This document shows positions 6,853-14,199 of a DNA stretch of 14,199 nt, piece by piece. Positions within the stretch are counted from its first letter, which is position 1, and each line of letters begins with the position of its first letter. The position numbers and the translations under genes are program-made. The notes below the pieces were generated by a model, which saw only the letters and a list, made by a program, of their open reading frames with translations, made no database searches and was not told the DNA's origin. The stretch lies in assembly GCA_034111045.1 (NCBI GenBank), contig JAWUYA010000041.1:1-14199 (forward strand). The letters are read 5' to 3'. This DNA is from JALJPB01 sp034111045 (lineage in GTDB: Bacteria > Pseudomonadota > Gammaproteobacteria > Enterobacterales > Alteromonadaceae).

Positions 6853-6892
6853 TGTTTTTAATGATTATTGAAATTTGAATGTGAGAAACGTA

Positions 6893-7267
6893 ATGACAGA
6901 AAAAACGGTAGATAACGTTGAAGTATTTAACGATTTTTTAGCAGAGGTCAAATCAGAACAAGTGCTTTGGGCGCTGCAAGACAAGACAAGTGAAGATTGG
7001 GTGGTACTTGACTCTATCCATTTTGAAAAAACTGATGTTATGCCGTTATGGTCAACTGAAGCTCTAGCCAAACAGCATTGTTCGGATGAATGGAAAAGTT
7101 ACTCTCCTGCGGCAATAGCGATGACTGACTGGTTTGAATTTTGGCTTGAAGATTTAAATAGTGATGGTGTGATTGTCGGTATTAACTGGCCTGAAGACGG
7201 TGATTGCTTGGAACTTGAACTTGATGAATTTACTCAGGGTTTAGCTGAGATTGAAAAGTTTAAGTGA
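6893..7267 (+). CDS. DUF2750 domain protein of unknown function
   Basis: The 124-residue product fits the DUF2750 pattern: VFNDFLAEVKSEQVLWALQD, then a strand ending in VMPLWSTEALAKQHC near 49-63, EWKSYSPAAIAMTDWFEFWL near 66-85, and NSDGVIVGINWPEDG near 89-103. It is small, acidic and rich in tryptophan, with no signal peptide or membrane span, so it is probably cytoplasmic. The family has no assigned function that I know of. I start at the ATG 6893-6895, with a GAG-type SD about 8 bases upstream; the frame also stays open to a TTG at 6875, which is less likely. It is a single-gene unit with its own promoter and converges with ybaK. I see no clear terminator in the 74 bases between them. Confidence 0.82.
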   Translation: MTEKTVDNVEVFNDFLAEVKSEQVLWALQDKTSEDWVVLDSIHFEKTDVMPLWSTEALAKQHCSDEWKSYSPAAIAMTDWFEFWLEDLNSDGVIVGINWPEDGDCLELELDEFTQGLAEIEKFK

Positions 7268-7341
7268 TAAATAATGTTAACTGAGTTTACGTGTTAGCTT
7301 GCTGCACACAATGAACTTAGCCATTACCAAGATGAGCGCGA

Positions 7342-7821
7342 TTAGTGATTTGTTAATGCTGAAAAATTTGCTTTAGTCATTTGAGCTAAATCTTTTGCCG
7401 ACAACTCAATCTCTAAACCGCGTTTTCCTGCACTGACAAAAATAGTAGCGAACAACTGGCCAGTATTATCGATAATAGTAAGTAAAGGTCTTTTTTGCCC
7501 TAATGGACTCACACCGCCAAGTACATAACCGGTACTTGACTCGACACGTTTTGCCTCGGCCATTTTTACTTTTTTGGTATTTAATGCTTTTGCCATCAAT
7601 TTTAAATTGAGTTGACATGCTACAGGAACAATAGCCACAGCTAATTGTTCCTGATTATTGATGATTGCACTAACCACTAATGTTTTGAACACTTGCCGAG
7701 CATCTATGGCTAGTTTTTCAGCCGCTTCTAAGCCAAATGAACGAGCATTAATATCATGGATATAATGGTGAAGTTGAAAGGGTATTTTTTGTTTTATTGC
7801 TTGTCTTACTGCTGGAGTCAT
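7342..7821 (-). CDS. ybaK: Cys-tRNA(Pro) deacylase YbaK
   Basis: YbaK is a free-standing editing enzyme of the INS/YbaK fold. It hydrolyses Cys-tRNA(Pro) made in error by ProRS and works together with ProRS in trans. The 159-residue product has the same length as E. coli YbaK and matches throughout: MTPAV start, the essential lysine K46 in QVFKTLVV, LAVAIVPVACQLNLK, ALNTKKVKMA, STGYVLGGVSPLGQK and FVSAGKRGLEIEL. GAG lies about 7 bases before the ATG. It sits 45 bases downstream of the dodecin gene on the same strand, and the two may share a transcript. The matching ProRS is encoded at 2417-4129. Confidence 0.96.
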   Translation of the reverse strand: MTPAVRQAIKQKIPFQLHHYIHDINARSFGLEAAEKLAIDARQVFKTLVVSAIINNQEQLAVAIVPVACQLNLKLMAKALNTKKVKMAEAKRVESSTGYVLGGVSPLGQKRPLLTIIDNTGQLFATIFVSAGKRGLEIELSAKDLAQMTKANFSALTNH

Positions 7822-7866
7822 TAACTGCTCTTTTTATACTTAGTCACATTAGCAAACAAAACTGCG

Positions 7867-8082
7867 TTAGCTCGCTTCAACTCTAAATCCTATTTTTAAT
7901 GTTACTTGAAAATGACCAACCTTGTCATCAACGATATGCCCTCTAGTGTCAATCACCTCAAACCAATCCATATTCTTGAGGGTAACCGAACATTCTGAAA
8001 TGGCATTTTTAATAGCATTTTCGATACTGCTTGGTGAAGTACCAACAATTTCAATTTTTTTATAGGTACGATGATTAGTCAT
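7867..8082 (-). CDS. Dodecin, flavin-binding storage protein
   Basis: Dodecins are about 70 residues long and assemble into hollow 12-mers that bind flavin pairs and are thought to buffer free flavin. This 71-residue product shows the full pattern: YKKIEIVGTSPSSIENAI near the start, W40 in MDWFEVIDTRG (the flavin-stacking tryptophan), then VGHFQVTLKIGFRVE at the end with Q59 as the likely flavin-contacting glutamine. AAGGA lies 8 bases before the ATG. It is the first gene of a probable dodecin-ybaK unit and diverges from sbcD. Confidence 0.94.
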   Translation of the reverse strand: MTNHRTYKKIEIVGTSPSSIENAIKNAISECSVTLKNMDWFEVIDTRGHIVDDKVGHFQVTLKIGFRVEAS

Positions 8083-8220
8083 GTTCTATATCCTTAAAAG
8101 AGTTTACATTAAGTTAATTAAAGATAGTTGAGCGGCTGTTTTTAGCCAGTAAATAAATATAAAAAAAATAATTATTCAGTTAGAATAGTTGTCAAAATAT
8201 CAAAGGCTTTTAACCCTTAT
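8083..8220. promoter_or_regulatory. Divergent promoter region of dodecin and sbcD
   Basis: This 138-base AT-rich gap must drive genes both ways. On the plus strand TAGAAT at 8181-8186 is a possible -10 for sbcD without a clear -35. On the minus strand a perfect TTGACA (8190-8195) is a possible -35 for dodecin, but only weak AT-rich -10 matches follow at the right distance. The two signals almost touch, so transcription in one direction could interfere with the other. GGCT-GTTTTT-AGCC near 8135-8148 is a short hairpin of unclear use. Confidence 0.38.
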
Positions 8221-9528
8221 ATGCGAATTATTCATACCTCTGACTGGCACCTTGGTCAAAACTTTTATGGTAAAAGCCGATCCTCTGAACATCAGCAATT
8301 TTTAACCTGGTTATTATCACAAGTCCAAGCCCATAATATTGACTGCGTCATTGTCGCTGGTGATATTTTTGATACAGGTACGCCGCCAAGTTATGCGCGA
8401 GAAATGTACTTTGATTTTATTGTTAATATGCATGAGCTCAAGTGCCAGCTAATTGTATTAGCTGGCAATCATGACTCGGTTGCTATGCTTGGTGAGTCGA
8501 AGCAGTTATTAAGAAGCTTATCAACACGCGTTATTCCCAATGCTATTTCTAGCCAAGCTAATAAAGAGAGTGAGGCGATTGATGAGCAAGTTTTTTATAT
8601 TAATGACCAACAAGGCGAAGCAAAAGCTGTTATATGTGCCATTCCCTTTATTCGCCCTCGTGATATTTTAACCAGCCAAGCCGGGCAGTCCGCTAATGAT
8701 AAAAGCCAATCGCTGCAACAGGCAATTAAAGCGCATTACGACCAGCTTTACCAACAGGCAAAAAAGTTGTCAATAATCTCAGGGAATAAAACATTGCCAA
8801 TTATTGCCACCGGTCATTTAACTACCGTAGGGGTAACGATTAGTGAATCGGTAAGGGATATTTATATTGGTACTTTAGAGGCTTTTCCTGCCAACGCATT
8901 TCCTAACGCTGATTACATCGCTTTAGGCCATATTCACCGAGCTCAAAAAGTGGCTAATACAGAACATATTCGTTACTGTGGCTCGCCAATACCGCTTAGT
9001 TTTGATGAAGCTAAGCAAGCTAAACGAATATTGATTGTTGACTTTTTTCAAGGGAAGCTGGTGACAGTCAGCGAAATACAAATACCCTCCTTTCAACCAA
9101 TCATGATGGTAAAAACCACACTTAATGATTTAGTTCGTCAAGTAACCGAGCAAGTACAGCAGCTTGGAGAATTGAAGCACGGCCAACAAGTCTGGCTTGA
9201 TATTGAAATTGAGAGCAGTGATTATTTACAAGACTTACACAGCCGAATTGAGCAATTGATTAGTGATCTACCGGTAGAGATTTTACTGGTCAGGCGCAGT
9301 AAGAAGTCTCGACAAACTATGCCTAACAATCAAAAAAAGATCACTTTAAATGAGCTTTCTTTAACCGATGTTTTTAATACTCGTATAGCACAAGAAAACT
9401 GGCAAACCGATGCAGAAAAAGCGTTAAAAGAACGTTTAACTACTCTATTTCAGCAAGCCGTATCCGAGGTTAAATCCTCAGGTAATCAAGGTAAAGAAGA
9501 GCAAGTTAAATCAGAGGGCGAGCCATGA
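8221..9528 (+). CDS. sbcD: SbcD nuclease subunit (Mre11-type) of SbcCD
   Basis: SbcD is the manganese-dependent nuclease of the SbcCD complex, which cuts DNA hairpins, opens protein-blocked ends and processes double-strand breaks. All phosphoesterase motifs are present: D8 and H10 in TSDWHLGQ, D48 in AGDIFDTG, N83 and H84 in AGNHD, H199 in TGHL, and 236-239 GHIH. The start MRIIHTSDWHLGQN is canonical, although no good SD lies at normal spacing: an AAAGG is about 15 bases upstream and the ATG is preceded by CCTTAT. Translation may therefore be weak. The 435 residues exceed E. coli SbcD (400), mainly through a polar C-terminal tail rich in Gln, Lys and Glu. The stop overlaps the sbcC start by four bases. 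Confidence 0.96.
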   Translation: MRIIHTSDWHLGQNFYGKSRSSEHQQFLTWLLSQVQAHNIDCVIVAGDIFDTGTPPSYAREMYFDFIVNMHELKCQLIVLAGNHDSVAMLGESKQLLRSLSTRVIPNAISSQANKESEAIDEQVFYINDQQGEAKAVICAIPFIRPRDILTSQAGQSANDKSQSLQQAIKAHYDQLYQQAKKLSIISGNKTLPIIATGHLTTVGVTISESVRDIYIGTLEAFPANAFPNADYIALGHIHRAQKVANTEHIRYCGSPIPLSFDEAKQAKRILIVDFFQGKLVTVSEIQIPSFQPIMMVKTTLNDLVRQVTEQVQQLGELKHGQQVWLDIEIESSDYLQDLHSRIEQLISDLPVEILLVRRSKKSRQTMPNNQKKITLNELSLTDVFNTRIAQENWQTDAEKALKERLTTLFQQAVSEVKSSGNQGKEEQVKSEGEP

Positions 9529-12500
9529 AAATATTAAGCCTAAGGTTTGAAAATATAAACTCTTTAAAAGGTGCGTGGAAGATCGACTTTACCGAATCAC
9601 CCTTTGATAACTCTGGATTATTTGCAATAACAGGGCCTACGGGCGCAGGAAAAACCACCATTTTAGATGCTATTTGTTTAGCACTTTATCATCAAACGCC
9701 TAGGCTTACCGTATCAGATAAGCAAAATCAATTGATGACAAGGCATACTTCAAGTTGTTTGGCAGAAGTTGAATTTGAGGTAAAAGGACAAGCTTATCGA
9801 GCATTTTGGAGTCAAAGACGGGCTAAAAATCAGCTAGAGGGCAATTTACAAAAACCTTTGGCCGAGTTGGCTGTGATTTATACCGATAGTGATGATCAAA
9901 TTATTGCCACTAAAGTGTCACAAGTACGCAGTGAAATTGCGCGGATCACGGGCTTAGACTTTTCTCGATTTACTAAATCTATGATGTTGTCTCAAGGCCA
10001 ATTTGCGGCTTTTTTAAATGCACCTGCAAATGAAAGAGCTGAATTACTTGAAGAGCTAACAGGGAGTGAAATATATGGCTTAGTCTCTCAACAAGTATTT
10101 GAAAATCATAAGCAAGCTCATCATCAATTAAGGTTATTACAAGCTCAAAGTTCAGGAGCGAGCTTATTATCAACAGAGCAAATAGTTCAGCTTGAGTTTG
10201 AGTTGGCAGAGATTAAAAACCAACAAATTTCTCATCTGCAGTTACAAAAGAGTTACCAGCAGGTACATACATGGCAAATTACAGTCAATGATAAAAATCG
10301 GCTCCTTAACGACGCCCAAACTCGCTTGACGTTAGTTGAATCTCAAGAACTAGCGGCTAAACCTGAGCTTATTAAACTTGAGTTATCAGAGCCTGCTGAA
10401 AACCTTCGGTCACCTTTTCAACAACATCAACAGTTGGTAAAGCACTGTCAATCACAGCAAGAAAGTACTGAGGTCATTGTTAACGATTTCCAAAAAACTG
10501 AACAACTTAATAAAACGCTAATCACAACGTTTGATACCTTAACTGTTGAGCAGGAAAGCCAAGAGCAAGGTTTTAAGGTCACTGAAACACTCATAGATGA
10601 ACAAATCATTCCTCTTGATAGTGATATTAACCATCTCAATCAACAGATCAATGAATTAAAAGTTGAACAGAAAAGTTTTGACGATCACATTGTTCAATTA
10701 ACACAGAAAAAAAAGGATTTAGCCCACGAAAATATTCAACATAGTCATGAAGTAGAGGCTATAGATGCATTTGTGCAACAACATCAACATGTAGAAAATT
10801 TATTAGAGAAGTTACCATTGTGGCACAATCAATACCAAGGTCTTATTGAAGAAGATAAATCGATTGATGATCTTAATACCCAACGATCAACTTTGAATAA
10901 TGAGCATGAAAAACTGCTCACTGAGCAAAAACAACAATTAGTCACATGTGGTCTTGGTGAACAAAAAGTTACTGAGCTATTTACTCGGGTTAAAGACAAC
11001 CAAAATGATAAAATTGTTCTCTTTAATCAGCAGCGACAATTAAATGAACAGACGCTGCACACTCACCTACAAACCTTACAAGCTAGCCAGTTAATATCAG
11101 GTAAAATAGTCGTCAATGCCCAACGATTTTTTATAGTAGTAAATGAAACAGTAAAAAATGCAAAACAAATAGTTGATATTAAAGAGCAATTAACAACAAT
11201 AACGACTGATTTAGAAAAATGTCGAAGCCACTATAAAAGTGAAAAAAGCCAAGTCGATGATCTGCAATTAATCATTAATCAACAGCAAACCATCATGGCA
11301 CTTAGTCAGCATAGAGACAATCTAGCAGTAGGTATGTCTTGTCCTCTTTGCGGTTCCACTGAACACCCCGCTATTGAACAATACCAAGAAATCAGTGTCT
11401 CTGTTCATCAAGCGCGGTTACTTATCCATAAAACGACTATGACTGAGTTAGAGCTCCATGGTAATAAGATGAATGCCTTAGTAGCAAGTTTAACGGCTCA
11501 ACTAGAGTCAATTAACGCTAATGAAGTTAACAATCAAGAAGAACAACTACGTTTACAAAAATTTTGGCAAGATAACCATCAAGCAACGGGATTGAATTGT
11601 ACGTTAGCGGATTTAGTGAAAATTGAACAATGGGCAAAAGAAACTGATTTACAATATCAAATGTTGAACACTTTTTCAGATTCACTGCAAAAAATCAATC
11701 TGCTACTTAGTGAGCATCAGCAACAACTTTCTTCAAATGAGAAACTGCACCTTATTGCAAAAAATCAGCTTGATTTAATTGATCTTAATATAAAAACAAG
11801 CAGTAGAATTATCGCAGAATTGACAACGCAATTAGCCGTAAAAAAGCAATCTGGAACTCATGGTTGGCAAGCGTTAACGGCGGATATAAAAACGATATTT
11901 ACCCAGAATAATGAAAATGATTTTAGTCAAAATACATTTGAACCTTGGTGGCAAGAGCAACAAAGGTTAGTTGAGCGCTATAAACATGCGTTGCAGCAAC
12001 AAAGTATTGAGCGAGATATTGTTAACAAAGCAGATCAAGCCATAGCGTTGTTAAATAAAGAATGTGATTTTGTCAGTCAAAAACATCAGCGTTTAATGGA
12101 AAAAGTCAATGGATTAATAAAGCATGGCTTAAGTTTGCAAACACAACGAACAGCGTTATTTGCTGAGCAAGATGTTCAACTCGTTCGTCAGACAATTTCC
12201 TCAGCAAGAGAGCATGCGGCATCAATTTTTACTGCAGAACAGCAAAAAGTAAACGATCAAACTCAACATCTCAAAAGCTTACAAGGGCAATTGCAAGAGA
12301 GCCAAACTCAATTTACGAAATTAAACAATCAACAAAATCAAAGCTACGCTGACTGGATGAAACAGTTGGACGACAGTATTTTTACCGATCAAGCACATTT
12401 TAATCATGCTTTATTATCTGTTGATCAGCGAGATGATTTAAAAACATTGAAACAAGAGATATCAAATAATAAACAACAAGCGCTAGCTGTTCATAAACAA

Positions 12501-13247
12501 AGCCAGCAACAAGTCGCTTTATTAGCAGCAGAAAAATCTCAATTCGAGTCTGATCTTTTGGAAAAATCTCTCGATGAATTAAGCCAAGAAATAGAAAATA
12601 TCCAAGAAAAAAACAAGCAATTACAGTTAAAAGAAGGGGAGTTTAGTCAAACACTCAAGAATAATAATCAAGCGCTTGATAAACAAAAAACACTCAATCA
12701 GGAAATAGGTCATCAACAACTGATTGTTGATGACCTTTCACACTTAAGCTCACTGATTGGCTCTGCTCAAGGTGATAAATTTAGAAAATTTGCTCAAGGT
12801 TTAACTTTAGCTCATTTGGTTTATTTAGCTAATCAACAATTGTTAAGATTACATGCTCGTTATCAATTACAGTGCCAACAAAGTGATACTTTATCACTTG
12901 AAGTGCTTGATACTTGGCAAGCCGATACAGTACGTGATACTAAAACGCTCTCAGGAGGTGAAAGTTTTTTAGTGAGTTTAGCGTTAGCATTAGCGTTATC
13001 TGATCTAGTCAGTGCTAAAACTAGCATAGATTCATTATTTTTAGATGAAGGTTTTGGTACCCTTGATAACGATACTTTGGAAATAGCCCTAGATGCTTTA
13101 GATAACCTTAATGCCAGTGGCAAGATGATTGGAGTTATAAGCCATGTAGATACACTTAAAGAACGTATTGCTGTACAAATAAAAGTAAAAAAACGCAGTG
13201 GGTTAGGGGTGAGTCGTTTGGATAAACAATTTGAATTTACTGACTAA
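9525..13247 (+). CDS. sbcC: SbcC ATPase subunit (Rad50-type) of SbcCD
   Basis: SbcC is the ABC/SMC-like ATPase that holds DNA and controls SbcD. In order: Walker A GPTGAGKT at 37-44; Q-loop LSQGQF at 155-160; a long Gln-rich coiled coil; the zinc hook CPLCG with C606 and C609 almost exactly at mid-protein; a second coiled-coil arm; the signature LSGGE at 1142-1146; Walker B SLFLDEG from 1170 with D1174 and E1175; the D-loop GTLD ending at 1181; and a histidine switch in VISHVD near the C-terminus. At 1240 residues it is clearly longer than E. coli SbcC (1048), and the extra length lies in the coiled-coil arms. The ATG overlaps the sbcD stop in ATGA, with GAGGG 6 bases upstream, so the two subunits are translationally coupled. 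Confidence 0.97.
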   Translation: MKILSLRFENINSLKGAWKIDFTESPFDNSGLFAITGPTGAGKTTILDAICLALYHQTPRLTVSDKQNQLMTRHTSSCLAEVEFEVKGQAYRAFWSQRRAKNQLEGNLQKPLAELAVIYTDSDDQIIATKVSQVRSEIARITGLDFSRFTKSMMLSQGQFAAFLNAPANERAELLEELTGSEIYGLVSQQVFENHKQAHHQLRLLQAQSSGASLLSTEQIVQLEFELAEIKNQQISHLQLQKSYQQVHTWQITVNDKNRLLNDAQTRLTLVESQELAAKPELIKLELSEPAENLRSPFQQHQQLVKHCQSQQESTEVIVNDFQKTEQLNKTLITTFDTLTVEQESQEQGFKVTETLIDEQIIPLDSDINHLNQQINELKVEQKSFDDHIVQLTQKKKDLAHENIQHSHEVEAIDAFVQQHQHVENLLEKLPLWHNQYQGLIEEDKSIDDLNTQRSTLNNEHEKLLTEQKQQLVTCGLGEQKVTELFTRVKDNQNDKIVLFNQQRQLNEQTLHTHLQTLQASQLISGKIVVNAQRFFIVVNETVKNAKQIVDIKEQLTTITTDLEKCRSHYKSEKSQVDDLQLIINQQQTIMALSQHRDNLAVGMSCPLCGSTEHPAIEQYQEISVSVHQARLLIHKTTMTELELHGNKMNALVASLTAQLESINANEVNNQEEQLRLQKFWQDNHQATGLNCTLADLVKIEQWAKETDLQYQMLNTFSDSLQKINLLLSEHQQQLSSNEKLHLIAKNQLDLIDLNIKTSSRIIAELTTQLAVKKQSGTHGWQALTADIKTIFTQNNENDFSQNTFEPWWQEQQRLVERYKHALQQQSIERDIVNKADQAIALLNKECDFVSQKHQRLMEKVNGLIKHGLSLQTQRTALFAEQDVQLVRQTISSAREHAASIFTAEQQKVNDQTQHLKSLQGQLQESQTQFTKLNNQQNQSYADWMKQLDDSIFTDQAHFNHALLSVDQRDDLKTLKQEISNNKQQALAVHKQSQQQVALLAAEKSQFESDLLEKSLDELSQEIENIQEKNKQLQLKEGEFSQTLKNNNQALDKQKTLNQEIGHQQLIVDDLSHLSSLIGSAQGDKFRKFAQGLTLAHLVYLANQQLLRLHARYQLQCQQSDTLSLEVLDTWQADTVRDTKTLSGGESFLVSLALALALSDLVSAKTSIDSLFLDEGFGTLDNDTLEIALDALDNLNASGKMIGVISHVDTLKERIAVQIKVKKRSGLGVSRLDKQFEFTD

Positions 13248-13253
13248 TAACAA

Positions 13254-13270
13254 AAAAGGATAAAAAATTG
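13254..13270 (+). promoter_or_regulatory. Strong SD before the TTG start of the AGCS gene
   Basis: AAAAGGA ends at 13260, and seven bases later TTG (13268-13270) opens the transporter frame. The first in-frame ATG is 42 codons further in, past the first membrane segment, so the TTG is the believable start. Confidence 0.75.
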
Positions 13271-14199
13271 AGTCAATTCATTAATTTTGCTAATGAAGTT
13301 TTGTGGAACCATGTCCTTATTTATGTCTTAGTAATTGCTGGGCTATGGTTTAGTTTTCGTCTTAAATTACTACAGTTTCGTCATTTTACTCATATGTTTA
13401 AATTGATGAACAATAGTAATACCTCTGATAAGTCGGGTATTTCCTCCTTTCAAGCATTAATGACAAGCTTAGCTGCTCGTGTCGGTACGGGTAATTTAGC
13501 CGGCGTTGCTATTGCTATATCGCTGGGGGGACCAGGCGCTATATTTTGGATGTGGGTAATTGCCTTGCTTGGTATGGTAACTGGCTATAGTGAAAGTTTA
13601 CTTGGCCAATTATATAAGGTTCGCGACAGTAATGGTGAGTTTAGAGGAGGGCCTGTTTATTATATCAAAATGGGCTTAAATAAACCTTGGTTAGCCCTTT
13701 TGTTTTCATTCTGTTTGTTCATTGGTTATGGTTTTGTTTTCAGCTCTGTACAAGCTAATACTATGGCTGATGCACTTAATCATGCTTATCAAATAAGTCC
13801 AATGATCTCAGGTATTGTCATTGTATTAATGGCTTTGCCAATTGTTATTGGTGGTGTTAGAACCATTGCTAAAGTGTCCAGCATATTAGTGCCAGTAATG
13901 GGGGGGATATATGTATTAATTGCTTTAGTTATTTGTTTGATCAATATAGATAAAGTGCCTGAGATATTTTCTTTAATTATCAACTCTGCTTTTGGCTTAC
14001 AAGAAGCTGGCAGTGGTGCTATTGGTGCCGCAATTATTAACGGAATTAAACGAGGCTTATACTCTAATGAAGCGGGGTCGGGTACAGTGCCTCATGCGGC
14101 GGCTTGTGCATCTCCAAACCCTCATCACCCAGCGGTTCAAGGCTATGTTCAGATGTTAGGGGTATTTATTGATACCCTAGTGATCTGCAGTGCTACAGC
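13268..14199 (+). CDS. Sodium:alanine symporter, AGCS family, N-terminal part
   Basis: This inner-membrane transporter couples sodium (or proton) entry to uptake of alanine or glycine. The frame runs 310 codons to the right edge without a stop; full members are about 450-550 residues, so roughly two thirds are present. Family motifs are clear: RVGTGNLAGVAIAI at 71-84, GGPGAIFWMW at 87-96, the GYSESLLGQLY segment at 106-116, GGPVYYI at 127-133, and KRGLYSNEAGSG at 261-272, followed by an alanine-rich stretch. Hydrophobic spans lie at about 16-33, 88-110, 143-165, 180-198 and 205-226. Translation starts at TTG. It begins 20 bases after the sbcC stop with no terminator between, so read-through from sbcDC is likely. 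The exact substrate cannot be told from this part. Confidence 0.93.
   Translation, partial: MSQFINFANEVLWNHVLIYVLVIAGLWFSFRLKLLQFRHFTHMFKLMNNSNTSDKSGISSFQALMTSLAARVGTGNLAGVAIAISLGGPGAIFWMWVIALLGMVTGYSESLLGQLYKVRDSNGEFRGGPVYYIKMGLNKPWLALLFSFCLFIGYGFVFSSVQANTMADALNHAYQISPMISGIVIVLMALPIVIGGVRTIAKVSSILVPVMGGIYVLIALVICLINIDKVPEIFSLIINSAFGLQEAGSGAIGAAIINGIKRGLYSNEAGSGTVPHAAACASPNPHHPAVQGYVQMLGVFIDTLVICSAT

Noticed and set aside
12863..13123. An 86-codon minus-strand open frame opposite the sbcC ATPase end
   Set aside because: It lies entirely opposite the SbcC signature and Walker B region, which is certain coding sequence, and its product resembles no family.
1..14199. Defence system, prophage, integron, CRISPR or mobile element
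   Set aside because: All identifiable genes are ordinary chromosomal housekeeping or conserved unknowns. I saw no spaced direct repeats, terminal inverted repeats, transposase, integrase or tRNA gene. SbcCD alone is a general repair complex, not a sign of a defence island.

Overview
The window looks like AT-rich chromosomal DNA from a marine gammaproteobacterium of the Alteromonadales, most likely near Colwellia or Thalassotalea. This is inferred from the low-GC coding style, very close E. coli-like versions of AlaA, ProRS, YbaK and SbcD, and the conserved alaA-yfbR pair. I could run no database search, so the genus is a guess. I see no tRNA, rRNA, CRISPR array, insertion sequence, phage gene or attachment site.

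Layout from left to right. Positions 1-135 hold the last 44 codons of a quinone-linked D-lactate dehydrogenase (dld). A minus-strand block follows, read right to left: proS (prolyl-tRNA synthetase), alaA (alanine aminotransferase) and yfbR (5'-deoxynucleotidase). After a 487-base gap carrying divergent control signals come two plus-strand genes: an outer-membrane MipA/OmpV protein and a GNAT acetyltransferase. A YbcJ-type S4 RNA-binding gene (minus) converges on the acetyltransferase and is divergent from a DUF2750 gene (plus) that has a clear sigma-70 promoter. Next are ybaK (minus) and a dodecin gene (minus). Finally sbcD and sbcC (plus, 4-base overlap) lead into a sodium:alanine symporter of the AGCS family, which starts with TTG and runs off the right edge.

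Functional links. ProRS carries the bacterial INS editing domain, which clears Ala-tRNA(Pro), and YbaK clears Cys-tRNA(Pro). Both proofreading steps for proline codons therefore lie within about 5.5 kb, although not in one operon. SbcD (nuclease) and SbcC (ATPase with a zinc hook) form one DNA-end and hairpin processing complex. AlaA and the AGCS transporter both handle alanine but are far apart. The region is mostly housekeeping. I found no convincing undescribed multi-gene system. The points worth a second look are a D-to-E change in the YfbR HD motif, a basic tail on the YbcJ-like protein, an enlarged SbcC, the transporter packed behind sbcC, an unassigned small ORF and several perfect palindromes between genes.
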